Source: Candidatus Mediterraneibacter gallistercoris
GTDB lineage: Bacteria > Bacillota_A > Clostridia > Lachnospirales > Lachnospiraceae
Length of the DNA: 7,636 bases
NCBI GenBank assembly: GCA_019119745.1
Contig: DWWI01000267.1
Span: forward strand, 1-7,636
Direction of reading: 5' to 3'
Shown here: positions 1 to 6,333 of the stretch, piece by piece
Layout: the number at the start of each line of letters is the position of its first letter
Position numbering within the stretch: the stretch's first letter is position 1
Program-made: the position numbers and the translations under genes
The notes under the pieces: model-generated
What the model was told of the DNA's origin: nothing
Database searches by the model: none
What the model saw: only the letters and a program-made list of their open reading frames with translations

Positions 1-189
1 AATGTACACTGGTTTTTGCAGCAGTATCCGGAATTCTCCCCGGGTGATATCCGTGACCGTATCTGCCCGGAATTGCGGGAGAGCGTTGTGGAGAAAGGAT
101 GTATCCAGCTGCTGCCGGGCGTACATAAGAGCGACGGCTTCTTTATCGCAAGACTGGTAAGAAATCATGGAGGAAATCAGGAGCTATGA
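1..189 (+). CDS. rsmB: 16S rRNA (cytosine-967-C5)-methyltransferase RsmB, C-terminal end (partial)
   Basis: Frame 1 is open from the window edge to a TGA at 187-189 and gives the last 62 residues of a protein whose start lies outside the window. The segment QLLPGVHKSDGFFIARL matches the end of the RsmB/Sun/Fmu family, where a conserved 'LLP...DGFF.A.L' strand closes the Rossmann-fold methyltransferase domain. The family makes m5C at position 967 (E. coli numbering) of 16S rRNA using S-adenosylmethionine. The catalytic cysteines and the NusB-like N-terminal domain are not in view. The assignment is supported by position: rsmB directly precedes rlmN in the def-fmt-rsmB-rlmN-prpC-prkC order of Firmicutes. 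Its stop overlaps the rlmN start as ATGA (186-189), which suggests coupled translation. The only real alternative is another RsmB/RsmF-type m5C methyltransferase. Confidence 0.88.
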   Translation, partial: NVHWFLQQYPEFSPGDIRDRICPELRESVVEKGCIQLLPGVHKSDGFFIARLVRNHGGNQEL

Positions 190-1238
190 AAAAAGATATC
201 CGGTCCTATGGATATACAGAACTGAAGAAAGAGATGGAACATCTGGGAGAAAAGGCATTCCGTGCAAAACAGGTATATGAATGGCTTCACATCAAGCTTG
301 CGGACAGCTTTGACGAGATGACAAACCTGTCGTTGAAGCTTCGGGAGCGGATGAAGGAAGAATATAAGATATTTCCTGTTATTATGGAAGAACGTCAGAT
401 ATCGAAGCTGGATGGAACGAACAAGTTTCTGTTCCGCCTGTATGACGGGAATATGGTGGAAAGCGTTCTTATGAAGTATAAACACGGCAATTCTGTCTGC
501 ATTTCCTCCCAGGCGGGCTGCCGGATGGGATGTGTGTTCTGTGCGTCAACGATCGGAGGGCTGAAGAGAAACCTGAATGCATCTGAGATGCTGGGACAGA
601 TCTATCAGATCCAGAAAATCACGGGCGAGCGTGTGTCAAATGTCGTCATTATGGGAACCGGAGAACCGTTGGACAACTATGATAATTTTGTGAAGTTTAT
701 CCGTATGCTGACTGATGAACACGGACTGAATATCAGCCAGAGGAATGTGACGGTATCAACATGCGGCATTGTTCCTAATATGCTGCGTCTGGCGGATGAA
801 GGGTTTCAGATCACGCTGGCACTTTCTCTCCATGGTTCTACCCAGGAAAAAAGGCGGAAGCTTATGCCTGTCGCCAACAAATACGACCTGTCTGACGTTC
901 TTGCCGCCTGCGATACATATTTTAAGAAGACGGGGCGCAGGGTGACCTTTGAGTACAGTCTGGTGCACGGGGTCAATGACAGGGATGAGGATGCAAGGGA
1001 GCTGATTTCAATCCTGAAGCCCAGAAACTGCCATCTGAATCTGATTCCGGTCAATCCGGTAAGAGAACGTCATTTTGTGCGTCCGAGCAGGGAAAATGCC
1101 CTGAATTTCAAAAATAAACTTGAAAAAAGCGGAATAAATGTTACTATAAGAAGGGAAATGGGCTCTGATATTGACGGGGCCTGTGGACAGCTCAGACGCC
1201 GTTATGCGGAGGAAGAGAACACAAACAACAGGATTTAA
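186..1238 (+). CDS. rlmN: Dual-specificity 23S rRNA/tRNA adenine-C2 methyltransferase RlmN (radical SAM)
   Basis: This 350-residue protein is a full-length radical SAM enzyme of the RlmN/Cfr family. The family methylates C2 of A2503 in 23S rRNA and A37 of some tRNAs, acting in the cytoplasm and supporting translational fidelity. The [4Fe-4S] motif CxxxCxxC is C112-C116-C119 (CRMGCVFC). C105, seven residues upstream, matches the E. coli C118 position, and C333 in the C-terminal DGACGQL matches the methyl-carrying cysteine (E. coli C355), so both catalytic cysteines are present. GTGEPLDNY near residue 160 is the SAM-binding 'GEP' motif, and SLHG near 215 is also typical. Length is normal for a Gram-positive RlmN. 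The ATG at 186 overlaps the rsmB stop; a GGAGG lies at 169-173 and a closer AGGAG at 179-183. The related resistance enzyme Cfr is less likely, because sequence and neighbours fit the housekeeping gene. Confidence 0.97.
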   Translation: MKKDIRSYGYTELKKEMEHLGEKAFRAKQVYEWLHIKLADSFDEMTNLSLKLRERMKEEYKIFPVIMEERQISKLDGTNKFLFRLYDGNMVESVLMKYKHGNSVCISSQAGCRMGCVFCASTIGGLKRNLNASEMLGQIYQIQKITGERVSNVVIMGTGEPLDNYDNFVKFIRMLTDEHGLNISQRNVTVSTCGIVPNMLRLADEGFQITLALSLHGSTQEKRRKLMPVANKYDLSDVLAACDTYFKKTGRRVTFEYSLVHGVNDRDEDARELISILKPRNCHLNLIPVNPVRERHFVRPSRENALNFKNKLEKSGINVTIRREMGSDIDGACGQLRRRYAEEENTNNRI

Positions 1239-1242
1239 GGAG
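1237..1242 (+). promoter_or_regulatory. Ribosome binding site that fixes the prpC start
   Basis: AAGGAG lies six bases before the ATG at 1249 and overlaps the TAA stop of rlmN (1236-1238). It supports 1249 over the in-frame upstream ATG at 1171, which would add 26 residues unlike the PP2C family and lies inside rlmN coding sequence. Confidence 0.85.
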
Positions 1243-1248
1243 ACAGAT

Positions 1249-1992
1249 ATGAGGACATTTTCTATTACAGATGTGGGAATGGTACGACAAGTGAATCAGG
1301 ATTATGTCTACACGACAGACCGGCCTCTGGGTATCCTTCAGAATCTCTTTGTGGTCGCTGACGGAATGGGCGGACATCAGGCGGGAGATTACGCTTCCAA
1401 GTATACAGTTGAGGTCCTGGAGCGGGAGCTGGCTATGAGTGAGGGTGAAGATGTGGAAAAGTGCCTTGTGAAAGCCATCAAGACAGCGAACCGTGAGATC
1501 ATTAAAGAGGCGTCCCGGGATGAGCATTTAAAGGGAATGGGAACAACAGTTGTTGTAGCTACGATCATGAACCAGATGATGTATTTTGCCAATGTGGGCG
1601 ACAGCCGTCTGTATCTGATCAATCAGGGAATCCAGCAGCTAACGAAAGACCATTCACTGGTAGAAGAGATGGTAAGGCTCGGAGGTATCAAACCGGAGGA
1701 GGCAAAACACCATCCGGATAAGAATATTATTACGAGAGCCATCGGAGCAAAAGCCGATGTTGACGTGGACTTTTACGAACACCGTCTGAAACGGGGAGAC
1801 ATCATACTGATGTGTACAGACGGACTGAGCAATATGGTGGAGGACGAAGAACTTTTCCATATTGTTCAGGGAGGAAGAGATATCGTGGAATCCGGTCAGG
1901 CTCTTGTAGATGCTGCAAAGGAAAACGGCGGTACGGACAATATAGGGGTTGTTCTGGTGGAACCGTTTGCGGATGAGGTGAGTGTATTATGA
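1249..1992 (+). CDS. prpC: PP2C-family protein Ser/Thr phosphatase PrpC/Stp
   Basis: This 247-residue single-domain cytoplasmic PPM/PP2C phosphatase is the usual size for bacterial PrpC/Stp. It removes phosphate from Ser/Thr residues with two or three Mn2+/Mg2+ ions and opposes the PrkC kinase encoded next. The family motifs appear in order: RQVNQD (D18), ADGMGG (D38 and G39, core metal ligands), GMGTT (96-100), NVGDSR (D118), KDHSLVEEMV (133-142), TRAIG (162-166), CTDGLSN (D191) and GGTDNI (D230). All expected metal-binding aspartates are present, so the enzyme should be active. I start it at 1249 because of the strong binding site, and because MRTFSITDVGMVRQVNQD is the normal N-terminus. 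Its TGA overlaps the prkC ATG as ATGA (1989-1992). The coupling suggests kinase and phosphatase are made in linked amounts. Confidence 0.97.
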   Translation: MRTFSITDVGMVRQVNQDYVYTTDRPLGILQNLFVVADGMGGHQAGDYASKYTVEVLERELAMSEGEDVEKCLVKAIKTANREIIKEASRDEHLKGMGTTVVVATIMNQMMYFANVGDSRLYLINQGIQQLTKDHSLVEEMVRLGGIKPEEAKHHPDKNIITRAIGAKADVDVDFYEHRLKRGDIILMCTDGLSNMVEDEELFHIVQGGRDIVESGQALVDAAKENGGTDNIGVVLVEPFADEVSVL

Positions 1993-4085
1993 TTAAAGAA
2001 GGAGTTATTTTAGGGAAACGGTATGAGATACTGGGCCGTATCGGAAGCGGCGGAATGGCAGACGTATATAAGGGGAAGGACCATAAGCTGAACCGGTTTG
2101 TGGCAATCAAAGTGCTGAAAAGTGATTACCGTTCCGATGAAGTGTTTATCAAAAAGTTTTTGAGTGAGGCCCAGGCGGCAGCGGGGTTGATGCACCCGAA
2201 TGTGGTAAACGTCTATGACGTGGGTCAGGACCGCGGTCTGTACTATATGGTCATGGAGCTGGTAGAAGGAATCACGCTGAAGGACTATATTGAGAAAAAA
2301 GGGAGACTTTCAGCGAAAGAAACTGTCAGCATTGCCATTCAGATGGTGACAGGTCTTCAGGCAGCTCATAACCATCATATTATCCACAGGGATATTAAGC
2401 CGCAGAATATCATCATATCAAAAGACGGCAAAGTAAAAGTAACTGATTTCGGTATCGCGCGCGCGACTACGTCCACACAGACGATCAGCACGAGCGTGAT
2501 GGGATCGGTGCATTATACATCTCCGGAGCAGGCGCGGGGCGGCGTGGTCGATGAAAGAAGCGATATCTATTCCATCGGCATTACTCTGTATGAGATGGTG
2601 ACAGGCCATGTGCCGTTTGACGGGGACTCTACGGTATCTGTGGCATTAAAGCATCTGCAGGAACAGATCACTTCTCCGGCTGAGGAGGTTGAAGACCTTC
2701 CGTACAGCCTGGAGTGTATTATCATGAAATGTACTCAGAAGAGCCCTGATCTCCGTTATCATGACTGTGCATCACTGCTGCTCGACCTGAAACGCTCTCT
2801 GGTCGATCCGGACGGTGATTTTGTCGTACTCGGAGCAGGTGCCGGAGTGGATACGGACCGTACGGTCGTCATGTCTCCGGAAGAGCTGGAAAAGATGCAG
2901 AAACGCCAGTATGACGCCGGCGAAGAAGCTGAAGACTATGATGAAGACGGCGAAGATGACTACGATGAGGAAGATGAGGACGAGGAAGAAGACGATTACG
3001 ACGATAAACGTCAGGACCGCCGCCGAAGGAATAATGTAAATAATGACACAAAACGGATCATGAAGATTCTTATGATCGTGGCAGGTGTTGTGGTGGCACT
3101 GCTTGTTTTGTTCCTCGTGGCAAATGCGGCCGGCTTTTTCAGCGGACCGGGACTTACCAGGCAGGAAGAAGAGGCGGTGAAAGTGCCTGATCTGAGAGGA
3201 AAGACAGAGGAAGAGGCAAGAGCGGCGCTGAAAGACACAGGACTCGGCCTTACCGTAGAGAATGATCCGCAGCCGTCCAACCAGTACGATGAAGGCGAGA
3301 TCATGAGCCAGGATCCTGCACCGGGAGATGAAGTAGCGGCGCATACAACGATCAAAGTTGTATTAAGCAGCGGCGAAGAAGCTGAAACGACGAAAGTTCC
3401 AAATGTAGTCGGAAAGAGTGAGTCGGAGGCTGAGGAGCTGATCCAGAAAGCAAATCTTATTGTTGTTCACGGAGACGCGCAGTACAGTGACGATGTTGAA
3501 GAAGGAGACGTTATCTCCAGTGACCCTACGCCAGGAACCGAAGTAGACGAGGGAACTGAAGTGACAATTGTAGTAAGTCTGGGGTCACAGCCGGCAACCG
3601 TTCCGAATCTGCGGGGAAAGACTGCGTCGGCGGCAGAATCAGCGCTTGCAAATGCAGGCCTGAGCGGAAGCTCCAGCGAGGATTACAGCGATAGTGTGCC
3701 GGAGGGACAGGTGATTTCCCAGAGCATAGATCCGGGCGAGAAGGTTGATAAAGGAACGACGGTGTCCTATGTTGTCAGCCTTGGACCTGAGACCACCTAT
3801 GTTACCGTTCCGGGACTTGGAGGATATACAGAATCAGTAGCAAGACAGAGACTGGAGGATGCAGGCCTTTCGGTCGGAACGGTGAGCGAGGCCTACAGCA
3901 GTACCGTCGGCAAAGGATATGTTATAGACCAGACGGCAAGTCCGGGAAGCTCCGTCGAGGCGGGAACATCTGTGGGATTTACGGTGAGCCTCGGACCGGA
4001 ACCTCAGCAGGAGGATCCGTCATCCGGCGGCGATACAGACACCGGGACAGGAACTGATACAGATACAGGGGAAACAACTGAGTGA
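1989..4085 (+). CDS. prkC: Transmembrane Ser/Thr protein kinase PrkC/Stk1 with four PASTA repeats
   Basis: This 698-residue, single-pass membrane kinase is of the PrkC/PknB type. The N-terminal Hanks-type domain (about 11-270) has the glycine loop GSGGMADVY, ATP-anchoring K41, alpha-C E60, catalytic loop HRDIKPQN (133-140, D135), DFG (153-155) and the activation loop with a Thr/Ser cluster (160-169) before the SPE at 178-180, so it should be active and autophosphorylating. A cytoplasmic linker follows, with a very acidic run (312-339) and a basic RRRR patch. One membrane helix lies at about 360-382. Outside are four PASTA repeats (about 397-461, 468-532, 536-599, 604-669) and a Thr/Asp/Gly tail (about 680-698). 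PASTA repeats in this family bind peptidoglycan fragments or lipid II and link wall status to growth, division or spore germination. The start is set by GAGGTG (1975-1980) eight bases upstream and the ATGA overlap with prpC. Known PrkC substrates include the RsgA-type GTPase encoded next. Confidence 0.97.
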   Translation: MIKEGVILGKRYEILGRIGSGGMADVYKGKDHKLNRFVAIKVLKSDYRSDEVFIKKFLSEAQAAAGLMHPNVVNVYDVGQDRGLYYMVMELVEGITLKDYIEKKGRLSAKETVSIAIQMVTGLQAAHNHHIIHRDIKPQNIIISKDGKVKVTDFGIARATTSTQTISTSVMGSVHYTSPEQARGGVVDERSDIYSIGITLYEMVTGHVPFDGDSTVSVALKHLQEQITSPAEEVEDLPYSLECIIMKCTQKSPDLRYHDCASLLLDLKRSLVDPDGDFVVLGAGAGVDTDRTVVMSPEELEKMQKRQYDAGEEAEDYDEDGEDDYDEEDEDEEEDDYDDKRQDRRRRNNVNNDTKRIMKILMIVAGVVVALLVLFLVANAAGFFSGPGLTRQEEEAVKVPDLRGKTEEEARAALKDTGLGLTVENDPQPSNQYDEGEIMSQDPAPGDEVAAHTTIKVVLSSGEEAETTKVPNVVGKSESEAEELIQKANLIVVHGDAQYSDDVEEGDVISSDPTPGTEVDEGTEVTIVVSLGSQPATVPNLRGKTASAAESALANAGLSGSSSEDYSDSVPEGQVISQSIDPGEKVDKGTTVSYVVSLGPETTYVTVPGLGGYTESVARQRLEDAGLSVGTVSEAYSSTVGKGYVIDQTASPGSSVEAGTSVGFTVSLGPEPQQEDPSSGGDTDTGTGTDTDTGETTE

Positions 4086-4108
4086 TCTCCGGAGAATTAT
4101 TAAAATAT

Positions 4109-4987
4109 ATGCAGGGAAAAATTGTAAAAGGTATTGCCGGATTCTACTACGTTCACGTAGTAGAATCCGGTGTTTATGAGTGTAAAGCAAAAGGAATATT
4201 CCGCAAAGACGGCATAAAGCCGCTGGTGGGAGATGACGTCGAGATTGAGATTCTGGACGAAAAAGATATGGAAGGAAATATTATGAAGATCCTTCCGCGC
4301 AGAAATGAACTGATCCGGCCGGCTGTCGCAAACATAGATCAGGCGCTTGTGGTGTTTGCTGTGACAAAACCCAGACCTCATCTTAATCTTCTGGATCGTT
4401 TCCTGGTCATGATGGAGAGCCGGGAAGTACCGGTCATCCTGTGCTTTAATAAGACGGATATCGCAGATGATCCGGATATTGAGGAACTCAGGAAAATCTA
4501 TGAAGGGTGCGGATATCCGCTGGTGTTTACCAGTGCAAAGGAAGAAAAGCATATTGACGAACTCAAAGCAATCCTGAAGGGAAAGACTACAGCGATTGCA
4601 GGACCGTCCGGAGTCGGAAAATCATCTATTATTAACCTGCTCCAGTCGGAGGTAGAGATGGAGACGGGGAGCATCAGCCGGAAGATCGAGAGAGGAAGAC
4701 ATACGACACGGCATTCGGAACTGCTTGTGATCGGTGACGATTCTTACATTATGGATACCCCCGGATTCAGTTCTCTTTATATCAGCGATATTGACCAGGA
4801 TTCGTTGAAGTACTGTTTTCCGGAATTTGCGCCCTATGAAGGGAAATGCAGATTTAACGGGTGCAGTCATGTGCATGAACCGGACTGCGCGGTCAGACAG
4901 GCCGTTGACGAGAAAAAGATACATGGATCGAGGTACGAAGATTATGTTGCCATGTACCGGGAGATTCAGGAAAGAAAGAGGTATTAG
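4109..4987 (+). CDS. rsgA: Ribosome small-subunit-dependent GTPase RsgA (YloQ/CpgA)
   Basis: This 292-residue circularly permuted GTPase helps late maturation of the 30S subunit and leaves once GTP is hydrolysed. An N-terminal OB fold (about 1-68) precedes the G domain, whose motifs come in the permuted order typical of the family: G4 NKTD (114-117), G5 TSA (141-143), G1 GPSGVGKS (165-172), RHTT (197-200) and G3 DTPG (216-219). The C-terminal zinc-binding motif is C247, C252, H254, C260. The start is not certain. ATG at 4109 gives the family-like MQGKIVKGIAGFYYV, with GGAG at 4091-4094 at a rather long spacing of 14. An in-frame GTG at 4082 would add nine residues and overlap the prkC stop. 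I prefer 4109 on family resemblance. The early coding region contains a perfect 34-bp palindrome, listed separately. Bacillus CpgA is a PrkC substrate, so regulation by the neighbouring kinase is plausible but inferred. Confidence 0.95.
   Translation: MQGKIVKGIAGFYYVHVVESGVYECKAKGIFRKDGIKPLVGDDVEIEILDEKDMEGNIMKILPRRNELIRPAVANIDQALVVFAVTKPRPHLNLLDRFLVMMESREVPVILCFNKTDIADDPDIEELRKIYEGCGYPLVFTSAKEEKHIDELKAILKGKTTAIAGPSGVGKSSIINLLQSEVEMETGSISRKIERGRHTTRHSELLVIGDDSYIMDTPGFSSLYISDIDQDSLKYCFPEFAPYEGKCRFNGCSHVHEPDCAVRQAVDEKKIHGSRYEDYVAMYREIQERKRY
4137..4170 (+). repeat. Perfect 34-bp inverted repeat inside the 5' end of rsgA
   Basis: The left arm CCGGATTCTACTACGT (4137-4152) and right arm ACGTAGTAGAATCCGG (4155-4170) are exact reverse complements separated only by TC. 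As RNA this folds into a 15-bp stem closed by a UUCA tetraloop. It begins 28 bases after the preferred ATG and lies in coding sequence for residues 10-21 (AGFYYVHVVESG). No run of T follows it, so it is not an intrinsic terminator. It could be an RNA hairpin affecting translation or mRNA decay, a DNA site, or the product of templated mutation. The structure is directly visible; any function is unknown. Confidence 0.9.
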
Positions 4988-4990
4988 CTT

Positions 4991-5653
4991 ATGGAAAATA
5001 TTCTCTCGCCATCTATACTTTCAGCTGACTTCAAAGTACTGGGAGAGCAGATCAGACAGACAGAAGAGGCAGGAGCCCGATATATCCATTTTGATGTGAT
5101 GGACGGAATTTTTGTCCCGAGCATCTCTTTCGGGATGCCGGTGCTTTCTTCGATAAAGGGACTGACTTCGCAGGTGCTGGACGTGCACCTTATGGTGACG
5201 GAACCTGTCCGCTATGTGAAAGATTTCGCAAAATGCGGGGCAGATATTATCACAGTTCATCTTGAAGCATGTGAAGATCCGGCGGCAACGCTGGATGCGA
5301 TTCATGACTGCGGTGTAAAGGCAGGTATTTCAATCAAGCCGGGTACGCCGGTGGAGAGTCTGGCTCCGTATCTGGAAAAGGCGGAGATGTTCCTTATCAT
5401 GAGCGTGGAACCGGGATTCGGCGGACAGGCGTTTATTCCGGAGTCTCTGGAACGTATCAGCAGACTGCGCGCCATGCTCAGGGAAAAGGGAGAAGAAAAG
5501 GACATAGAGGTAGACGGAGGAATCTATCAAAGCAATGTGGCAGAGGTGCTGAAAGCCGGAGCAAATGTCATTGTATCCGGATCCGGTATCTATAAAGGCG
5601 ATATCAAAGAAAACACGACAGGATTCATGGAGATATTGAAAGATTATGAGTAA
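4991..5653 (+). CDS. rpe: Ribulose-phosphate 3-epimerase
   Basis: This 220-residue TIM-barrel enzyme interconverts D-ribulose 5-phosphate and D-xylulose 5-phosphate in the pentose phosphate pathway, in the cytoplasm. Visible family motifs are the N-terminal SPSILSADF (6-14), HFDVMDG (33-39; H33 and D35 as metal and acid/base residues), DVHLMV (64-69; H66 metal ligand), the phosphate-side MSVEPGFGGQ (137-146), and EVDGGI (173-178; D175 as second acid/base), followed by GSGIY (197-201). All key residues are present and the length is normal for the family. The ATG is three bases after the rsgA stop, with AGAGGT at 4977-4982 eight bases upstream. The last eight bases overlap thiN. Together with thiN it links the pentose phosphate pathway to the cofactor of transketolase. 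Confidence 0.97.
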   Translation: MENILSPSILSADFKVLGEQIRQTEEAGARYIHFDVMDGIFVPSISFGMPVLSSIKGLTSQVLDVHLMVTEPVRYVKDFAKCGADIITVHLEACEDPAATLDAIHDCGVKAGISIKPGTPVESLAPYLEKAEMFLIMSVEPGFGGQAFIPESLERISRLRAMLREKGEEKDIEVDGGIYQSNVAEVLKAGANVIVSGSGIYKGDIKENTTGFMEILKDYE

Positions 5654-6299
5654 GAGAACAGTAATCGTGAGCGGCGGAATGCTGGAAGAAGATTTCGTGC
5701 TCCCAATATTAAAAAGTGAAGAGACAGAATTTATCATCGGTGTGGACAAAGGACTTGAATTTCTTTATAAACATGAGATCAAGCCGGATTATATTGTCGG
5801 GGATTTTGACAGTGTTCCTCATGAACTGGTGGATTATTACCGGGAGAAACTTAACGTTCCTGTCAGGGAATTTAATCCTGTTAAAGACGCGTCTGACACA
5901 GAAATCGCATTGCGGCTTTGTCTGGGGCTTAACAGGAAAGCAATCTGGATCCTGGGCGGAACCGGAAACAGGATCGATCATCTGTGGGCGAATGTGCAGT
6001 GTCTGCAGATAGCCCTGGACGCCGGCGCAGATGCACGGATTATGGACAGTCATAACCAGATCCGCCTTATCGATAAAGATATTACATTGAAAAAGTCAGA
6101 GGCGTTCGGCCCGTACTTCTCACTGTTTCCACTGGAAATGCCGGTGGACGAGCTGAGCATCAAAGGGGCGAAGTATCCGCTGCAGAATCACTTCCTTAAG
6201 CCGAGTGACAGCCTTTGCGTGAGCAATGAATTCGAGGAAGACGAAGTGACGATCTCGTTTGTATACGGAAAAGTGATCCTGATGGAGACGAGAGACTAA
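5646..6299 (+). CDS. thiN: Thiamine pyrophosphokinase ThiN
   Basis: This 217-residue enzyme transfers pyrophosphate from ATP to thiamine, making thiamine pyrophosphate in one step, and is the usual form in Firmicutes (YloS). The family signatures are visible: VDKGLEFLY (33-41), PDYIVGDFDS (47-56; D53 and D55 in the catalytic acidic motif), KDASDTE (80-86), and GGTGNRIDH (104-112), which lines the thiamine/ATP site between subunits. The C-terminal part (about 130-217) is the beta-rich thiamine-binding domain. The start overlaps the end of rpe by eight bases, so translation is probably coupled; a GGAG lies at 5629-5632 within rpe. There is no space for a TPP riboswitch, so the gene is not controlled locally by thiamine in the usual way and relies on the operon promoter upstream. 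Confidence 0.95.
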   Translation: MSKRTVIVSGGMLEEDFVLPILKSEETEFIIGVDKGLEFLYKHEIKPDYIVGDFDSVPHELVDYYREKLNVPVREFNPVKDASDTEIALRLCLGLNRKAIWILGGTGNRIDHLWANVQCLQIALDAGADARIMDSHNQIRLIDKDITLKKSEAFGPYFSLFPLEMPVDELSIKGAKYPLQNHFLKPSDSLCVSNEFEEDEVTISFVYGKVILMETRD

Positions 6300-6333
6300 A
6301 ATAAAATAGATACAGTAAGGAGATTTAAAAGTT

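Noticed and set aside
1171..1248. Upstream in-frame ATG extending prpC by 26 residues
   Set aside because: The extension lies inside the rlmN coding region, is unlike PP2C N-termini, and the strong binding site at 1237-1242 serves the ATG at 1249.
2856..2867. 12-bp perfect palindrome GACCGTACGGTC in prkC
   Set aside because: Short, within coding sequence, with no extension beyond 12 bases; compatible with chance in a window of this size.
2772..3344. A 190-codon open frame on the minus strand opposite the PrkC linker and membrane segment
   Set aside because: It is the antisense image of the acidic GAA/GAT-rich tract and membrane helix; it has no recognisable domain, and the + strand reading is an unambiguous kinase.
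2918..3386. 16-base direct repeat CGGCGAAGAAGCTGAA at 2918-2933 and 3371-3386 in prkC
   Set aside because: Both copies encode GEEAE in acidic low-complexity linkers; convergent codon use explains it without a recombination or mobile-element story.
5577..5586. 10-bp palindrome CCGGATCCGG in rpe
   Set aside because: Too short to be meaningful and explained by the codons of the conserved GSG motif.
5587..5660. Possible TPP riboswitch upstream of thiN
   Set aside because: thiN overlaps rpe by eight bases, and I see no thi-box-like conserved sequence in the coding DNA before it.
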